Positions 44,540-53,289 of a DNA stretch of 64,000 nucleotides are shown in pieces. The translations under genes and the position numbers were made by a program. The first letter of the stretch is position 1. Each line of letters begins with the position of its first letter. The stretch spans positions 1 to 64,000 of the forward strand of contig JAGFZV010000018.1 in NCBI GenBank assembly GCA_017889545.1, given 5' to 3'. This stretch comes from Bacillota bacterium. GTDB lineage: Bacteria; Bacillota; Negativicutes; CTSoil-072. The notes below the pieces were generated by a model, which had not been told where the DNA came from, ran no database searches, and saw only the letters and a list, made by a program, of their open reading frames with translations.

Positions 44540-45712
44540 TTAGCGAACCGTTACACTGCGCTCGGCAGGCGGCGTATTCCGGCTCTTATTCACCAGGATT
44601 TTTCCGTCAATCAGTACCATCGCTACGCCTGGAAGATCTCCTGCCTCCAACGCTTCCAATGCATTGCTGCCGATCGATCCCATTGGCTTATCAGCGATAA
44701 CTAGGTCAGCCTCTTTCCCAACGGCTATCACACCGGTATTCAGTCCATATACCTTGGCCGTATTTCCGGTCGCCATAGCAATGGCCTCTGCTGCAGATAC
44801 GCCGGACATACCGGCAACTTGAGCAATATTACGCAAAATGCCCAGCGGGATTAGCCCCGTACCGGATGGAGCGTCATTCCCAAAAATAATCCGGCCGAGT
44901 TCGCCTTTTTTTGCTAGTTTTCGGACTACCATGTCGCCGATTTTAATATTGCCGCACTGGACAATTTCCAGCGCTAATTTTGTTTCCTCAATCAGACGAT
45001 CCACTTCAGCAGGCGATATGGCGGTTGGCCCGCCATTCACATGTGAGACTACGTCCGGATCAACTGCAATCACATCGGCTGCGGTAACTGTAGAACTGCC
45101 CGGTATGGATGTTCCGCCGGTATGCATCATGACTTTCATACCGTTATTCTTCGCCCATTGCACCATCGGCGCCGCGTCCTCCGGTTTTTTGATCGAACCC
45201 AAACCAACTTCCCCAACCAGCCAAACTCCGGCTGCCGCCAATTCGGCAAAATCAGCTTCAACCAATCCTTTTTCCAATATGAGGGCGCCGCCATGAAGTT
45301 TGACACCGGCCGGTCTTTCATTCGCAGACGACTTATGAGCTACTATCGCCAACGCTTTTGTACCAACAGGATCTTTCGGGCGTCCGGGCGTATGACATTC
45401 ACCGGCAGAAATCATCGTGGTAACGCCGCCATGGAGGGCGCTGCTAATGAAATCCAACGTTTTTTGCCGCGGCGTAAAGTCGCCAAGCACCGGATGGACG
45501 TGAGAATCGATTAGGCCCGGCATTACTGTCATTCCGCCAGCATCAATGACTTGTACTCCGGGCGTTTCTTTTTGAGCTTGTTCAGCCAAACTGCCATCAC
45601 CAATGGCGGCAATTTTTCCATCCCTAATAATAATTGTGTTGTCTTTCAGTACAGTGTTTTTGATATCTCCGGAAACTAACACGCCAATATTTGTTACTAC
45701 TGTAACTGCCAT
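44540..45712 (-). CDS. ena: Enamidase (1,4,5,6-tetrahydro-6-oxonicotinate hydrolase)
   Basis: A 390-residue binuclear-metal amidohydrolase. It opens 1,4,5,6-tetrahydro-6-oxonicotinate and releases ammonia to give (S)-2-formylglutarate. Metal ligands are visible in PGLIDSHVHPVLGDF, a bridging-residue region is around RPAGVKLHGGALILEKGLVEADFAEL, then come KVMMHTGGTS, DVVSHVNGG and the late Asp of IIFGNDAPSGTGLIPLGILRNIAQVAG. The C-terminal beta sandwich ends VLIDGKILVNKSR. The length is within a few residues of the E. barkeri enzyme. The ATG at 45712 has AAGGAG eight bases upstream. Confidence 0.9.
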   Translation of the reverse strand: MAVTVVTNIGVLVSGDIKNTVLKDNTIIIRDGKIAAIGDGSLAEQAQKETPGVQVIDAGGMTVMPGLIDSHVHPVLGDFTPRQKTLDFISSALHGGVTTMISAGECHTPGRPKDPVGTKALAIVAHKSSANERPAGVKLHGGALILEKGLVEADFAELAAAGVWLVGEVGLGSIKKPEDAAPMVQWAKNNGMKVMMHTGGTSIPGSSTVTAADVIAVDPDVVSHVNGGPTAISPAEVDRLIEETKLALEIVQCGNIKIGDMVVRKLAKKGELGRIIFGNDAPSGTGLIPLGILRNIAQVAGMSGVSAAEAIAMATGNTAKVYGLNTGVIAVGKEADLVIADKPMGSIGSNALEALEAGDLPGVAMVLIDGKILVNKSRNTPPAERSVTVR

Positions 45713-45849
45713 ACAAATCACTCCTTATATATTTATTTGGAACCTGTAATACTCCGACTTACAACGTCGTGATGACAGACTATAAAACTAGCACTTCATT
45801 CTTTACCGTTCAGGGTATTGTTCATTTTTGAAAACAACTGTGTTTTGCC

Positions 45850-47196
45850 TTACAACCCTTTGGCTCTTGTCTCAACACCCAAGAGAGCAACAACTAGTCC
45901 GGCAAGCACAAAAGCTCCGGCAATCACCGCATACACACCGGTGATACCAATCGATGCCAGGCTATAGCCGACAATCAGCGGAGCCAGCATGGAGCCAACG
46001 CGCGAACAAGTCGCCGCCCAAGCGGTACCCGTAACCCGAATGCTGGTCGGATACAATTCCGGCGTATACGTATAGGTGATTCCCCATATCCCGGAGACAA
46101 AGAAACTTGTCATAACGCCCAGCAGAACGACTTCCACAGTGCTCAGATTATGACCCATTGCCCATCCAAGAATGATGGCCGATACGCCACTCATCACCAA
46201 GTTGAAGACCAACAGTTTCTTGCGGCCGATTTTATCCATCAAATAGGCCGATAACACCTGATTGGGCAAGTACGCCAATTGCATGATAAAGACGTATAGA
46301 TAAGACCGGACCATGCTATGCCCTGCTTTGACCAGCAAGGTCGGCATCCAGGCGAAAAGTCCGTAATAGCCGAACATTCCCAAAAACCATAAAACCCAAA
46401 GCATGATCGTGCGTTTCAGGTACGCCGGCGAGAACAGAGCGCTAACCGGTTCATTCTTGATTTCCGGTATTCTGGCGATGTCTTCTTCTGTTAATGGCGG
46501 TACCGGTGTGGTTTTGCCTACCCGTTGTTCAATATCTTCGACAATCGCCTGCGCTTCCGCATAACGGCCCTGCAGCAGCAGCCAGCGCGGCGATTCCGGC
46601 AAATGACGGCGGACTACCCACACATAGAAAGCAGGTAAGGCTCCCGCTACAAACGCCCATCGCCAGCCTACCGCCGGAATGACGAAGAATGCGATGGCTG
46701 CAGCCGACAACCAGCCCACAGCCCAGAAGCAGTTGAGAAGACCCTGGACTTTGCCCCGATCCCGCGACGGAACAAATTCGCCTAAGAGCGAGGTGACAAC
46801 CGGTGTTTCCCCACCTAACCCCACGCCGACCAAAAACCGGAAAACGACGAGGGAAGTAAAGTCCCACGCGACAGCGCACAACAGCGAAGCGAGCGAGAAA
46901 ATCAGCATTGTCCATTGGAATACAGCCTTGCGGCCAAACCGGTCCGCTAACGGTCCCGAAAAGAACGCGCCCACCAGCATGCCAAACATTCCCGAACTCA
47001 GCACGATCCCGACTTGTGCCGGCGTTAATTGCCATGCTGCTACCAGCGCCGTAACAACAAAGGTCACCAGTCCGACGTCAAAAGCGTCAAAGGCCCAGGC
47101 GCACCCGTTGATCCCCAAAAATCGATAGTGAAGCGGTGCTAACGGCAATCTGTCTAATCTTGCAATGATTGTTCTGACCTCTTGTTCATTTGCCAT
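45850..47196 (-). CDS. MFS transporter, second NiaP-like carrier
   Basis: A 448-residue carrier with 12 predicted transmembrane helices, the sugar-porter/aromatic-acid motif GPLADRFGRKAVF after helix 2, GCAWAFDAFDVGLVTFVVTAL in helix 1, VFRFLVGVGLGGETPVVTSLLGEFVPSRDRGK and YTPELYPTSIRVTGTAWAATCSRVGSM. It is clearly related to the carrier at 29527-30876. It is the first gene after the sigma-54 promoter at 47323, so it belongs to the nicotinate regulon. It may import nicotinate or export a product such as propionate. The ATG at 47196 is preferred to a TTG at 47250 because of the GGGGGATGG upstream. Confidence 0.83.
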   Translation of the reverse strand: MANEQEVRTIIARLDRLPLAPLHYRFLGINGCAWAFDAFDVGLVTFVVTALVAAWQLTPAQVGIVLSSGMFGMLVGAFFSGPLADRFGRKAVFQWTMLIFSLASLLCAVAWDFTSLVVFRFLVGVGLGGETPVVTSLLGEFVPSRDRGKVQGLLNCFWAVGWLSAAAIAFFVIPAVGWRWAFVAGALPAFYVWVVRRHLPESPRWLLLQGRYAEAQAIVEDIEQRVGKTTPVPPLTEEDIARIPEIKNEPVSALFSPAYLKRTIMLWVLWFLGMFGYYGLFAWMPTLLVKAGHSMVRSYLYVFIMQLAYLPNQVLSAYLMDKIGRKKLLVFNLVMSGVSAIILGWAMGHNLSTVEVVLLGVMTSFFVSGIWGITYTYTPELYPTSIRVTGTAWAATCSRVGSMLAPLIVGYSLASIGITGVYAVIAGAFVLAGLVVALLGVETRAKGL

Positions 47197-47322
47197 TGAA
47201 TACAACCATCCCCCTTCCAATTTAGAAGCACGTTCATTCTGATCAACCAAGCTATGCGGCGTCTTATTTCTCCACCTCTTTTTAATGGATTTGCCAGTTA
47301 ATCAATCATTCTGCTTATTTTA

Positions 47323-47342
47323 TATGCATATTCTATGCCAAT
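47323..47342 (-). promoter_or_regulatory. Sigma-54 promoter of the transporter-ena-dml half of the island
   Basis: The minus strand reads ATTGGCATAGAATATGCATA, with GG and GC ten bases apart. It lies about 125 bases before the transporter start and matches the ndhS promoter at 18 of 20 positions. Confidence 0.78.
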
Positions 47343-47500
47343 TCACAAATTGGCTATCTATTTCCTCACAAATGCCTCTATTTTCATCTATATGCTGCGT
47401 AATAGGCTTTGTTAAACTAGATTTTGGTGCATTTTTTTGTTATAACAATCTTACATTCTCCCCAAAAGTACTTTATAGCGCAAAAACTCTTTCAAATGCG

Positions 47501-47536
47501 AAAAGCGTCTTTTCATATCTGAAAAGACGCTTTTGT
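47501..47536 (-). terminator. Terminator after the sigma-54 activator gene
   Basis: A 13-bp perfect A/T-flanked stem (arms 47501-47513 and 47522-47534) lies 17 bases after the stop. The rest of 47343-47500 has no gene; a possible activator box lies at 47490-47503. Confidence 0.7.
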
Positions 47537-47552
47537 CTATCCTTCGTGCCGG

Positions 47553-49196
47553 TCATGCCTCTTGGTTCGAATTGTCCAGCAAGTTATGCTCTTTCATTTT
47601 ACGCCATAAAGTCGTAATGCTGAGTCCAAGGCGTTTAGCCGCCCGTTTGCGGTTATTTTTCTCCTCCGCCAGAACATTTACAATAATTCCCTTTTCCACT
47701 TCACGCAGCGTCGCCTCAAGATCGAATGTCATTAAGGGCTGCACAACCTGAGGAGTAAAATGAGCCGAGTGAAATTGCGAAGGGAGGTGACTGATCGTCA
47801 AAGTGTGATCATTGACCGATACAAAATTAAACCCGCTTTCGATGCAGTTCTGCAATTCTCGAACATTCCCCGGCCAGGAATAGGATTTCAGGACATCCAT
47901 GGCTTGGGGAGAAATATCGATAATAAATTTTCCTAATATCCGGTTATATTTTTGCACGAAAAACTCCGCTAAGAAAGGGATATCGTCAACTCGTTCCCTT
48001 AGCGGCGGTACATTCAGCTCCACAACATTCAACCGATAAAAAAGGTCTTCCCTGAAGCGTCTTTCTTTCACCATTACGCGAAGATCTTTATTGGAAGAAG
48101 CTATAATCCGGACATTCACAGGTATCGGCTTCGTACTGCCAATGCGCGTGACTTCACGTTCTTGGATCACACGCAGCAATTTTGCCTGTAAATCCAATTC
48201 CATCTCACTGATTTCATCCAAAAAAACAGTTCCATTATTTGCGTCTTCAAAAATTCCAGCGCTGCCGCCTTTTTTTGCCCCTGTAAAAGAACCCTCTACA
48301 TAACCAAACAAATTACCTTCAATTAAAGAAGCCGGCAATGCGCCGCAATTAATCGCCACAAAGGGCTTATCCCGACGGTTGCTTTCATTATGAATGGCCT
48401 GCGCAAAAAGTTCTTTGCCTGTCCCGGTTTCACCGTAAATAAGCACTGATGAAATGCTTTGCGCCACATGTTTGGCTTTGCTTTTGCATTGTTCAATACT
48501 GCTGCTTATGCCGATAATGTCATCAAAATTGTATCGGGCATATTGACTTTTTTTGACTTCTTCAAACAATTTGTATTTTTGTGAAACGACTACTTCATTA
48601 TTGAACCCCAATCCGTATTTTTCCGTGATCGGCAAACGCACTGCAATCCCGCCAGGTACAGACATGGATTGCCCGATGATCGGCTTTTGCTTATGCATCG
48701 CCTCACTGGCCGCTTTGCTTATTTTCCCGATAAAGGCCTGATTTCTCTGCCCTGTATGATCAACACTATCGAGGCGTCGTCCATCTTGATCGAATAATAC
48801 CGCTTCCCCGCCTGCTACGCGCGCAATCAAAGGCAGCGCCTGCGTGAGCGCCTCTTTCAATTTGATGTCTCTTTCTACCCGTTCAATGTTGCTGCAGGCA
48901 ATGACGTAGCGGCCAATTGGCAGCGCCCATGCTTCTGCTTGTTCCAGAAATTGCGACGGGCCAAACATGGGCAGTTGGCTTTTGGCAGCTTGTTCGGCCA
49001 ATTCATATACTTGACCGGAATAGTCATCAATTTCTTGTCCATGGGAGTCCACTGTTTTCAGTCTTCGTCCCTGAGAATCTGTAACAGTGGCCATCCCTCC
49101 CGTGATGTGGGCCAGAACGGTCAAAGACCTGCATAATTGTTTTACCAATTCACTGTCATCCAACGATTTCACCTGCCAACTTTTAATCAGCTTCAC
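47553..49196 (-). CDS. Sigma-54-dependent transcriptional activator, probable regulator of nicotinate genes
   Basis: A 547-residue enhancer-binding protein. The N-terminal 220 residues contain two related sensor modules: GGMATVTDSQGRRLKTVDSHGQ at about 33-54 and GGEAVLFDQDGRRLDSVDHTGQ at about 129-150, each followed by a helical tail. The AAA+ domain has Walker A GETGTGKE at 255-262, the sigma-54 loop GSFTGA at 302-307 (GAFTGA with Ala to Ser) and Walker B GTVFLDEI at 322-329. A FIS-type helix-turn-helix (KRAAKRLGLSITTLWRKM) ends the protein. It lies directly upstream of the island with two sigma-54 promoters below it. The start is uncertain; the GTG at 49196 lacks a Shine-Dalgarno site. Confidence 0.88.
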   Translation of the reverse strand: MKLIKSWQVKSLDDSELVKQLCRSLTVLAHITGGMATVTDSQGRRLKTVDSHGQEIDDYSGQVYELAEQAAKSQLPMFGPSQFLEQAEAWALPIGRYVIACSNIERVERDIKLKEALTQALPLIARVAGGEAVLFDQDGRRLDSVDHTGQRNQAFIGKISKAASEAMHKQKPIIGQSMSVPGGIAVRLPITEKYGLGFNNEVVVSQKYKLFEEVKKSQYARYNFDDIIGISSSIEQCKSKAKHVAQSISSVLIYGETGTGKELFAQAIHNESNRRDKPFVAINCGALPASLIEGNLFGYVEGSFTGAKKGGSAGIFEDANNGTVFLDEISEMELDLQAKLLRVIQEREVTRIGSTKPIPVNVRIIASSNKDLRVMVKERRFREDLFYRLNVVELNVPPLRERVDDIPFLAEFFVQKYNRILGKFIIDISPQAMDVLKSYSWPGNVRELQNCIESGFNFVSVNDHTLTISHLPSQFHSAHFTPQVVQPLMTFDLEATLREVEKGIIVNVLAEEKNNRKRAAKRLGLSITTLWRKMKEHNLLDNSNQEA

Positions 49197-49280
49197 GATG
49201 ATTTACATGCAACATCATGTTTATCCCACTCAATAATCATACCATACAACCAGAATGCCAGCAATCCTCCCGCCAAGGTC

Positions 49281-49332
49281 GCTGCAACGGATGAGAGAGG
49301 CGGCTTATGCCGCCTCTCTCATCCGTTGCAGC
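49281..49332. repeat. Long perfect palindrome over the end of the Cys-rich gene
   Basis: Two 24-base arms (49281-49304 and 49309-49332) are exact reverse complements around a four-base loop. The right arm (49309-49332) contains the stop codon and last codons of the small Cys-rich gene. No T-tract follows on the minus strand, and on the plus strand one appears only after several bases. Confidence 0.8.
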
Positions 49333-49477
49333 CTTTGCTTTTTTTGCGACAGCGGCTGCAGTTTCCTTCACAAGCCGTCAGCAACAGCGCATTGCAGCGC
49401 GGACAGCGGATATTCCCGGGTTGAGGCACGTGATTAGCGCATTGAGGACAAACGATTGTCTTCATTTTTGCGTCCAT
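49319..49477 (-). CDS. Small Cys-rich protein encoded after feoB
   Basis: A 52-residue protein not long enough to be obvious. It has CPQCANHV, CPRCNALLLTAC and CEGNCSRCRKKSKGC, ten cysteines in all, giving a zinc-ribbon or metal-cluster pattern. GAGGAG lies ten bases before its ATG at 49477, and it starts 33 bases after the feoB stop, so it is the third gene of the feo operon. Short cysteine-rich proteins (FeoC and FeoB-associated types) occur at this place in other genomes, but this one has no membrane helix. A role in ferrous iron uptake or its control is an inference from position. Confidence 0.7.
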   Translation of the reverse strand: MDAKMKTIVCPQCANHVPQPGNIRCPRCNALLLTACEGNCSRCRKKSKGCNG

Positions 49478-49510
49478 TTTAACTCTTCTCCTCATTTTCC
49501 TGACAACTTA

Positions 49511-51367
49511 TTAGAGCCAAACCAGCAATCGGCTAAGGATCCCGCCGATCAAAAAGGCGCTAACCCAAGACCCTACCCAAATCAATGCCCCTTCTTTTTT
49601 ACCGCGCTCTTTCAACATCACAATCATGGAAGCTACACAGGGTACAAACAAAGTAATCGTAACCAGTGATACCAGCAATTGATCCGGTGTCAGGCTGATT
49701 TCCCTAAGGCCGGCAGCGCCGAAATCCCGGCGGATAATTCCCATGATAAAAGCGGTCGCCGTTTCCTGCGGCAATTGTAAAATCCCCACTGTCAAAGGGG
49801 CTACTGCACCCTGAATAGCAACCAAAGCCCCTGTCAGTTCAAGCAGACTGATAATCAATGCGCCCAACATAAATAACGGCGTTGCTTCTTCCAAAAAAGC
49901 ATAGGATTTCGTGATCGTCTTCTTCAGAACATTTTCCATGCGCGGCCAGCGGATCGGCGGCAAGTCAATAAACAAATCCGTTGATTCCCCCGGCAGCACT
50001 GAATGCAATATCTTTCCAACCAAGCCGAGAACCAACAGCATGACCACTCCATAAATAACAACATATTTAGGTCCCAATGCCGCAAGCATCCCTGAAATTA
50101 CTCCCAACTGCGCCGAACAAGGAATTGCCAGCCCCAATACAGCCGTTGCAATGGTCCGCTCGCGAGCCGATCCAAGAATTCGAGTGGTAATTGTCGCCAT
50201 CGTCACACAGCCGAATCCCAAAATCATCGGGATAATCGCTCTCCCATTGAGACCGATCGTATTCATCATGCGATCAACCAATGTAGCCAATCTCGGCAAA
50301 TAGCCGGAATCTTCCATGATAGACAAGGCAAAATAAAAACCCGCTACCAATGGCAACAATAAACCCAAAATGTACGTTACCGTCATCGTTGCCAATCCAT
50401 ATTCACCGATCAAGATCGTTCCCAAAATAGAATCTTCTGCAATAAAACGACTTGCCATATTGCGGACGGCAGGCTCATAATACCCAAGCATGAGTGATTT
50501 TTCCGTAAAGCCGACAATATCCTGTGCAACCAAAACGCCGATTAAATAATATATGCCGTATAGAACCGCCAAAAAAATCGGGATCCCGGTTATCGGCTGG
50601 ATCATCCAACGGCCCAAACGAGCGGTAAATCGCATTCCCTCTTTGTTTTCCCGCACTACATGGTGCAGAATATCATTCACCCGGTGACGGCGGTCATGGT
50701 AAATCTCTTCTCGCCGTGTTCCTGGTTCCACGCCATGACGCTCGGCAACGTTCGGATCTCCTTCTAAAACCAGCAGCGCCTCCGCCCACGAGCCGGTGCG
50801 GTTCAACATTTCCTGCAAATCACGTTTTAACGCCGGCGGGATATGTCCCTCACGCGCCTCATACAGACGTTCACGCAACCGGTTGATGCCCTCGCCGCGA
50901 ACCGCCACCGTGGATAAAACCGGCACACCCAGCAAATCTTCCAGCAAATCCGTGTCAATCGAAAGACCTTCTTTGGCTGCTTCATCCATCATATTCAACG
51001 CAACGATCACTGGAATACCCGTATCAATTACTTGCAGCGTCAAGAATAAATCCCGTTCCAAATGAACCGCGTCTACAACATTTACAATTAAATCCGCCGC
51101 CAAGATTACATCCCGTGCGACTTTTTCTTCATCATTAAAAGAAGAAATTCCATAAATGCCCGGCGTATCAATAACCACATCCTGACCAAAGCGGCCATGT
51201 GAAATATCTACCGTTGTCCCGGGGAAATTGGAGACGTCTACATACATACCGGTAAGAGAATTAAAAAATACCGACTTCCCGACATTTGGGTTTCCGACTA
51301 ATACGATTTTTTTTGCGCCTTCCGGAATATTGATATTGCTCAATCCAATAGATTCGTGACAATGCAT
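49511..51367 (-). CDS. feoB: Ferrous iron transport protein B
   Basis: A 618-residue inner-membrane Fe2+ transporter. The N-terminal GTPase domain has G1 GNPNVGKS (residues 26-33), G3 DTPGIYG and G4 ALNMMDEA. After a helical spacer come the transmembrane helices with the Gate motifs (LPLVAGFYFALSIMEDSGYLPRLATLVDRMM and a second copy around LELTGALVAIQGAVAPLTVGIL). RARERTIATAVLGLAIPCSAQLGV-type core sequence carries the conserved Cys. It is shorter than the E. coli protein by about 150 residues, as is common in Firmicutes. The start overlaps nothing and follows feoA by 24 bases. Confidence 0.93.
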   Translation of the reverse strand: MHCHESIGLSNINIPEGAKKIVLVGNPNVGKSVFFNSLTGMYVDVSNFPGTTVDISHGRFGQDVVIDTPGIYGISSFNDEEKVARDVILAADLIVNVVDAVHLERDLFLTLQVIDTGIPVIVALNMMDEAAKEGLSIDTDLLEDLLGVPVLSTVAVRGEGINRLRERLYEAREGHIPPALKRDLQEMLNRTGSWAEALLVLEGDPNVAERHGVEPGTRREEIYHDRRHRVNDILHHVVRENKEGMRFTARLGRWMIQPITGIPIFLAVLYGIYYLIGVLVAQDIVGFTEKSLMLGYYEPAVRNMASRFIAEDSILGTILIGEYGLATMTVTYILGLLLPLVAGFYFALSIMEDSGYLPRLATLVDRMMNTIGLNGRAIIPMILGFGCVTMATITTRILGSARERTIATAVLGLAIPCSAQLGVISGMLAALGPKYVVIYGVVMLLVLGLVGKILHSVLPGESTDLFIDLPPIRWPRMENVLKKTITKSYAFLEEATPLFMLGALIISLLELTGALVAIQGAVAPLTVGILQLPQETATAFIMGIIRRDFGAAGLREISLTPDQLLVSLVTITLFVPCVASMIVMLKERGKKEGALIWVGSWVSAFLIGGILSRLLVWL

Positions 51368-51391
51368 ACTCTACTCCCTCAGTCCTTATTT

Positions 51392-51616
51392 TCAGGCTGC
51401 TTCTACCTCAATACTTTTCGCCAAACGATTGCCGATCGCAATTTCCTGCTTGCCCTTGCAAATTACAATTGGTCCTGCAGGCAGTTTTTCAGCACATTCC
51501 ACTTCTACGCCTGCCATAATGCCAAAGCGGATGGCCTGCGACCTTACCGTCTCGTCCGGTATCGCAACAATCAATACTCGTTGCCCACGTTTTGCTTGAT
51601 CCAGTGTCATATTCAA
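51392..51616 (-). CDS. feoA: Ferrous iron transport protein A
   Basis: A 74-residue SH3-like protein that partners FeoB at the cytoplasmic side. TLDQAKRGQRVLIVAIPDETVRSQAIRFGIMAGVEVECAEKLPAGPIVICKGKQEIAIGNRLAKSIEVE follows the FeoA consensus throughout, including the GxxxGxxxxxxxxPxxG-type turn and the closing LAKSIEV. AGGAGG precedes the ATG. It is the first gene of feoA-feoB-(Cys-rich protein), probably controlled by Fur through the box at 51644-51658. Confidence 0.92.
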   Translation of the reverse strand: MNMTLDQAKRGQRVLIVAIPDETVRSQAIRFGIMAGVEVECAEKLPAGPIVICKGKQEIAIGNRLAKSIEVEAA

Positions 51617-51643
51617 GTCCTCCTGTCAGCTGCTTTCGTTTAT

Positions 51644-51658
51644 TGAGAATGGTTTTCA
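51644..51658. promoter_or_regulatory. Candidate Fur box upstream of feoA
   Basis: TGAGAATGGTTTTCA fits the 7-1-7 Fur consensus TGATAATNATTATCA at 11 of 14 arm positions, 28 bases before feoA. Confidence 0.55.
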
Positions 51659-51823
51659 TTCAATGGTCAAAAAAATAATTTTATTTAGTTACTATCGGTT
51701 AGCAGAAATCACTTTTTATTTAGCAAGATAACGAAACTCATTTTCAATTAGATTATACTTAATCCCAACCAACTTTGTCAACATTAATTTTGCAACGCGC
51801 CATCAAAATCATCCCGTCACTTA

Positions 51824-51876
51824 CAACAAAAGAAGAGATCGATCCGCCATGCATATGAAGCGGTCAATCTCTTCTC
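51824..51876 (-). terminator. Terminator after serS
   Basis: A 16-bp stem with two mismatches (outer AGAAGAGAT) directly follows the serS stop and is followed on the minus strand by TTTTGTTG. Confidence 0.7.
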
Positions 51877-51877
51877 A

Positions 51878-53152
51878 CTATTTCGGGGCAATCACATCAA
51901 CACCCATATAAGGACGCAGCACTTCCGGAATGATCACGGATCCGTCAACTTGCTGATAGTTTTCCAGAATTGCCGACACCGTACGGCCAATTGCCACGCC
52001 AGAACCATTCAATGTATGAACAAACTCCGGTTTCGCTTTGACTTCGCGGCGGAATTTAATATCCGCACGCCGCGCCTGAAAATCTTCAAAGTTGGAACAC
52101 GATGAGATCTCCCGGTACTTACCATAGCTTGGCAGCCATACTTCCAAGTCATATGTCTTTGCAGAGGAAAAGCCCAAATCGCCCGCGCATAACGCAACTA
52201 CCCGGTAAGGAAGTCCTAAAAGCTGCAGAACCCGTTCCGCATTATTCGTAAGCTTTTCCAATTCTTCATACGAGTCTTCCGGTTTCGTAAACTTCACCAT
52301 TTCCACTTTATTAAACTGATGCTGGCGAATCAGACCGCGAGTATCCCGTCCGGCCGCTCCGGCTTCCGCCCGGAAACAAGCGCTATAAGCTGTATAGTAT
52401 AATGGCAATTCACGGCCGTCAAGAATCTCTTGCCGATGAAAATTCGTGATCGGCACTTCTGCTGTCGGTATGAGATAATAGTCCAACCCTTCCAATTTAA
52501 ACATGTCTTCGGCGAATTTCGGCAATTGACCCGTTCCAAGCATGCTGTCCGCATTAACGATGAAGGGCGGAAAAAATTCAGTATAACCATGCTGGCCGGT
52601 ATGCAAATCAAGCATAAAATTGATCAAGGAGCGTTCTAACCGGGAACCAAGACCGCGATAAAAGGTAAACCGTGCCCCGGTTACTTTGCCACCGCGTTCA
52701 AAATCAAGAATATTAAGATTTTCCCCAATCTCCCAATGAGCCCGCGGTTCAAAATCAAAGTTGCGCGGCAGCCCCCAGCGACGGACTTCCTGATTGTTGT
52801 TTTCATCCCGGCCAACCGGTACCGACTCATGGGGTATGTTCGGGATCGTCAGTAAAATGTCCCGAATATCCATTTCCACTTTTTTTACTTTGCCGTCTAA
52901 CGCAGCGATCTCATCGCCCACTGCCCTCATCTGTGCAATCAAGTCGTCGGCATTTTCACCTGCTCTTTTTTTGCGGCTAACTTCCTGTGATGCGGTATTC
53001 CGCTTATTTTTTAATGCTTCAACCGCGCTTAATAGATCACGGCGCTCTTTCTCCAGCTCCAAAAACGGTTCCAGACTGATTTTCGCCCCGCGTTTTTGCA
53101 ACGCTTGTTCCACAATCTGCGGATTGTCCCGAACAAATTTAATATCGAGCAT
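51878..53152 (-). CDS. serS: Seryl-tRNA synthetase
   Basis: A 424-residue class II aminoacyl-tRNA synthetase. It starts [22 protein letters not shown] at 53152, with GGAGG upstream; the open frame extends further but this is the family's normal start. Residues about 30-105 form the tRNA-binding coiled coil. Class II motif 2 is [29 protein letters not shown] and motif 3 is [34 protein letters not shown] holds the serine- and ATP-site residues. Unlike serC below, no T-box element was recognised in its 53153-53290 leader. Confidence 0.95.
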   Translation of the reverse strand: MLDIKFVRDNPQIVEQALQKRGAKISLEPFLELEKERRDLLSAVEALKNKRNTASQEVSRKKRAGENADDLIAQMRAVGDEIAALDGKVKKVEMDIRDILLTIPNIPHESVPVGRDENNNQEVRRWGLPRNFDFEPRAHWEIGENLNILDFERGGKVTGARFTFYRGLGSRLERSLINFMLDLHTGQHGYTEFFPPFIVNADSMLGTGQLPKFAEDMFKLEGLDYYLIPTAEVPITNFHRQEILDGRELPLYYTAYSACFRAEAGAAGRDTRGLIRQHQFNKVEMVKFTKPEDSYEELEKLTNNAERVLQLLGLPYRVVALCAGDLGFSSAKTYDLEVWLPSYGKYREISSCSNFEDFQARRADIKFRREVKAKPEFVHTLNGSGVAIGRTVSAILENYQQVDGSVIIPEVLRPYMGVDVIAPK

Positions 53153-53289
53153 ATTTCTTTGCAACCTCCTGTAAAAAAAATAAGACCTATCGGCAAACAA
53201 GCTCTGCCTGCCGTTAAGAGACATTAATACCGATGCAAGCCATTCTTTAATTTTATACCATGCTCTCAACAATGTAAAGCTTCATCAAA

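Noticed and set aside
45722-45849. A third sigma-54 promoter directly before ena
   Set aside because: An activator-like box is present at 45821, but no minus-strand GG-10-GC arrangement could be found in the gap. Ena is probably read from the promoter at 47323.
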